53,080 nt of DNA, taken from positions 1,793,988 to 1,847,067 of the forward strand of contig BFEA01000057.1 in NCBI GenBank assembly GCA_003427395.1. Reading direction: 5' to 3'. Below are positions 53,026 to 53,080 of the stretch, piece after piece. The stretch is from Chara braunii. Its lineage: Eukaryota; Streptophyta; Charophyceae; Charales; Characeae. A model generated the notes under the pieces. It was given only the letters and a program-made list of their open reading frames with translations. It searched no databases and was not told where the DNA came from. A program made the translations under genes and the position numbers. Each line of letters opens with the position of its first letter. Positions within the stretch are counted from its first letter, which is position 1.

Positions 53026-53080
<55 letters not shown>
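53023..53080. repeat. (TC)n microsatellite at the window end
   Basis: Pure TC from 'tttgtctctctc' to the last base, a likely contig break like the one at the start. Confidence 0.97.

Larger units (their letters stand above)
50316..53080 (+). mobile_element. PIF/Harbinger-like DNA transposon, right end not found
   Basis: Contains an intact Harbinger-family transposase gene. A plausible left end is TTA|TAGGGCCTCGTTCG at about 50323-50340, since the family prefers TTA/TAA targets and GG-rich termini. No inverted partner of this end is seen before the window stops in a (TC)n tract, so both the limits and completeness are uncertain. Confidence 0.5.

Overview
This window is transposon-dominated DNA from a eukaryotic nuclear genome. 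The most likely source is a streptophyte (charophyte) green alga, with Chara braunii as my best guess. The reasons are very long LTR retrotransposons with plant-type primer-binding sites (tRNA-Asp-like, and possibly initiator-Met-like), plant-like TATA and splice-donor signals, abundant (TAA)n, (TA)n, (CA)n and (CT)n microsatellites, and runs of N at assembly gaps. The species guess rests on family resemblance, not on a database search. I see no single-copy host gene. The only intact gene of a recognised family is a PIF/Harbinger-type transposase at the right end.

Layout. (1) 1-11768: element 1, a plus-strand Ty3/gypsy-like LTR retrotransposon entered inside its 5' LTR. It has gag, protease, RT, RNase H, an unusual PHD zinc finger, integrase, then three accessory reading frames of unknown function, a polypurine tract and a ~2.6-kb 3' LTR. 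The gag-pol part is broken by frameshifts and stops, and the RT active site is mutated. (2) 12286-37469: element 2, a ~25-kb minus-strand LTR element. From its 5' (right) LTR it reads: tRNA-Asp-like primer site, a short basic leader ORF, two tandem paralogous ORFs of unknown function, Gag1, protease, RT/RNase H, integrase, and a second Gag-like protein (Gag2) with coiled coil and zinc knuckle. A long 3' region of simple repeats and exon-like pieces follows, then the 3' (left) LTR. (3) About 38500-47942: the 3' part of element 3, a plus-strand relative of element 2, ending in a ~3.3-kb LTR. (4) 47943-53080: two tRNA-derived SINE-like copies, a U6 snRNA-like sequence and the Harbinger transposase gene. 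The window ends in a (TC)n run.

Younger insertions decorate the elements. A non-autonomous, hairpin-rich DNA transposon sits at 19764-20236 and 29783-30351, each copy flanked by its own 8-bp target duplication; the second interrupts the element-2 polyprotein. A ~87-bp insertion in the left LTR carries one end of the same family.

The most striking unexplained signals are these. Arrays of short stem-loops occur in the U3 part of the LTRs of elements 2 and 3, where the stem arms change from unit to unit but stay complementary. Element 2 has two Gags and duplicated 5' accessory ORFs. Element 1 has a PHD finger inside pol and several 3' accessory ORFs. A perfect splice donor is conserved in the 3' (U5-side) part of all three LTRs. 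Together these suggest large algal LTR elements that express several proteins from spliced or internally initiated RNAs.
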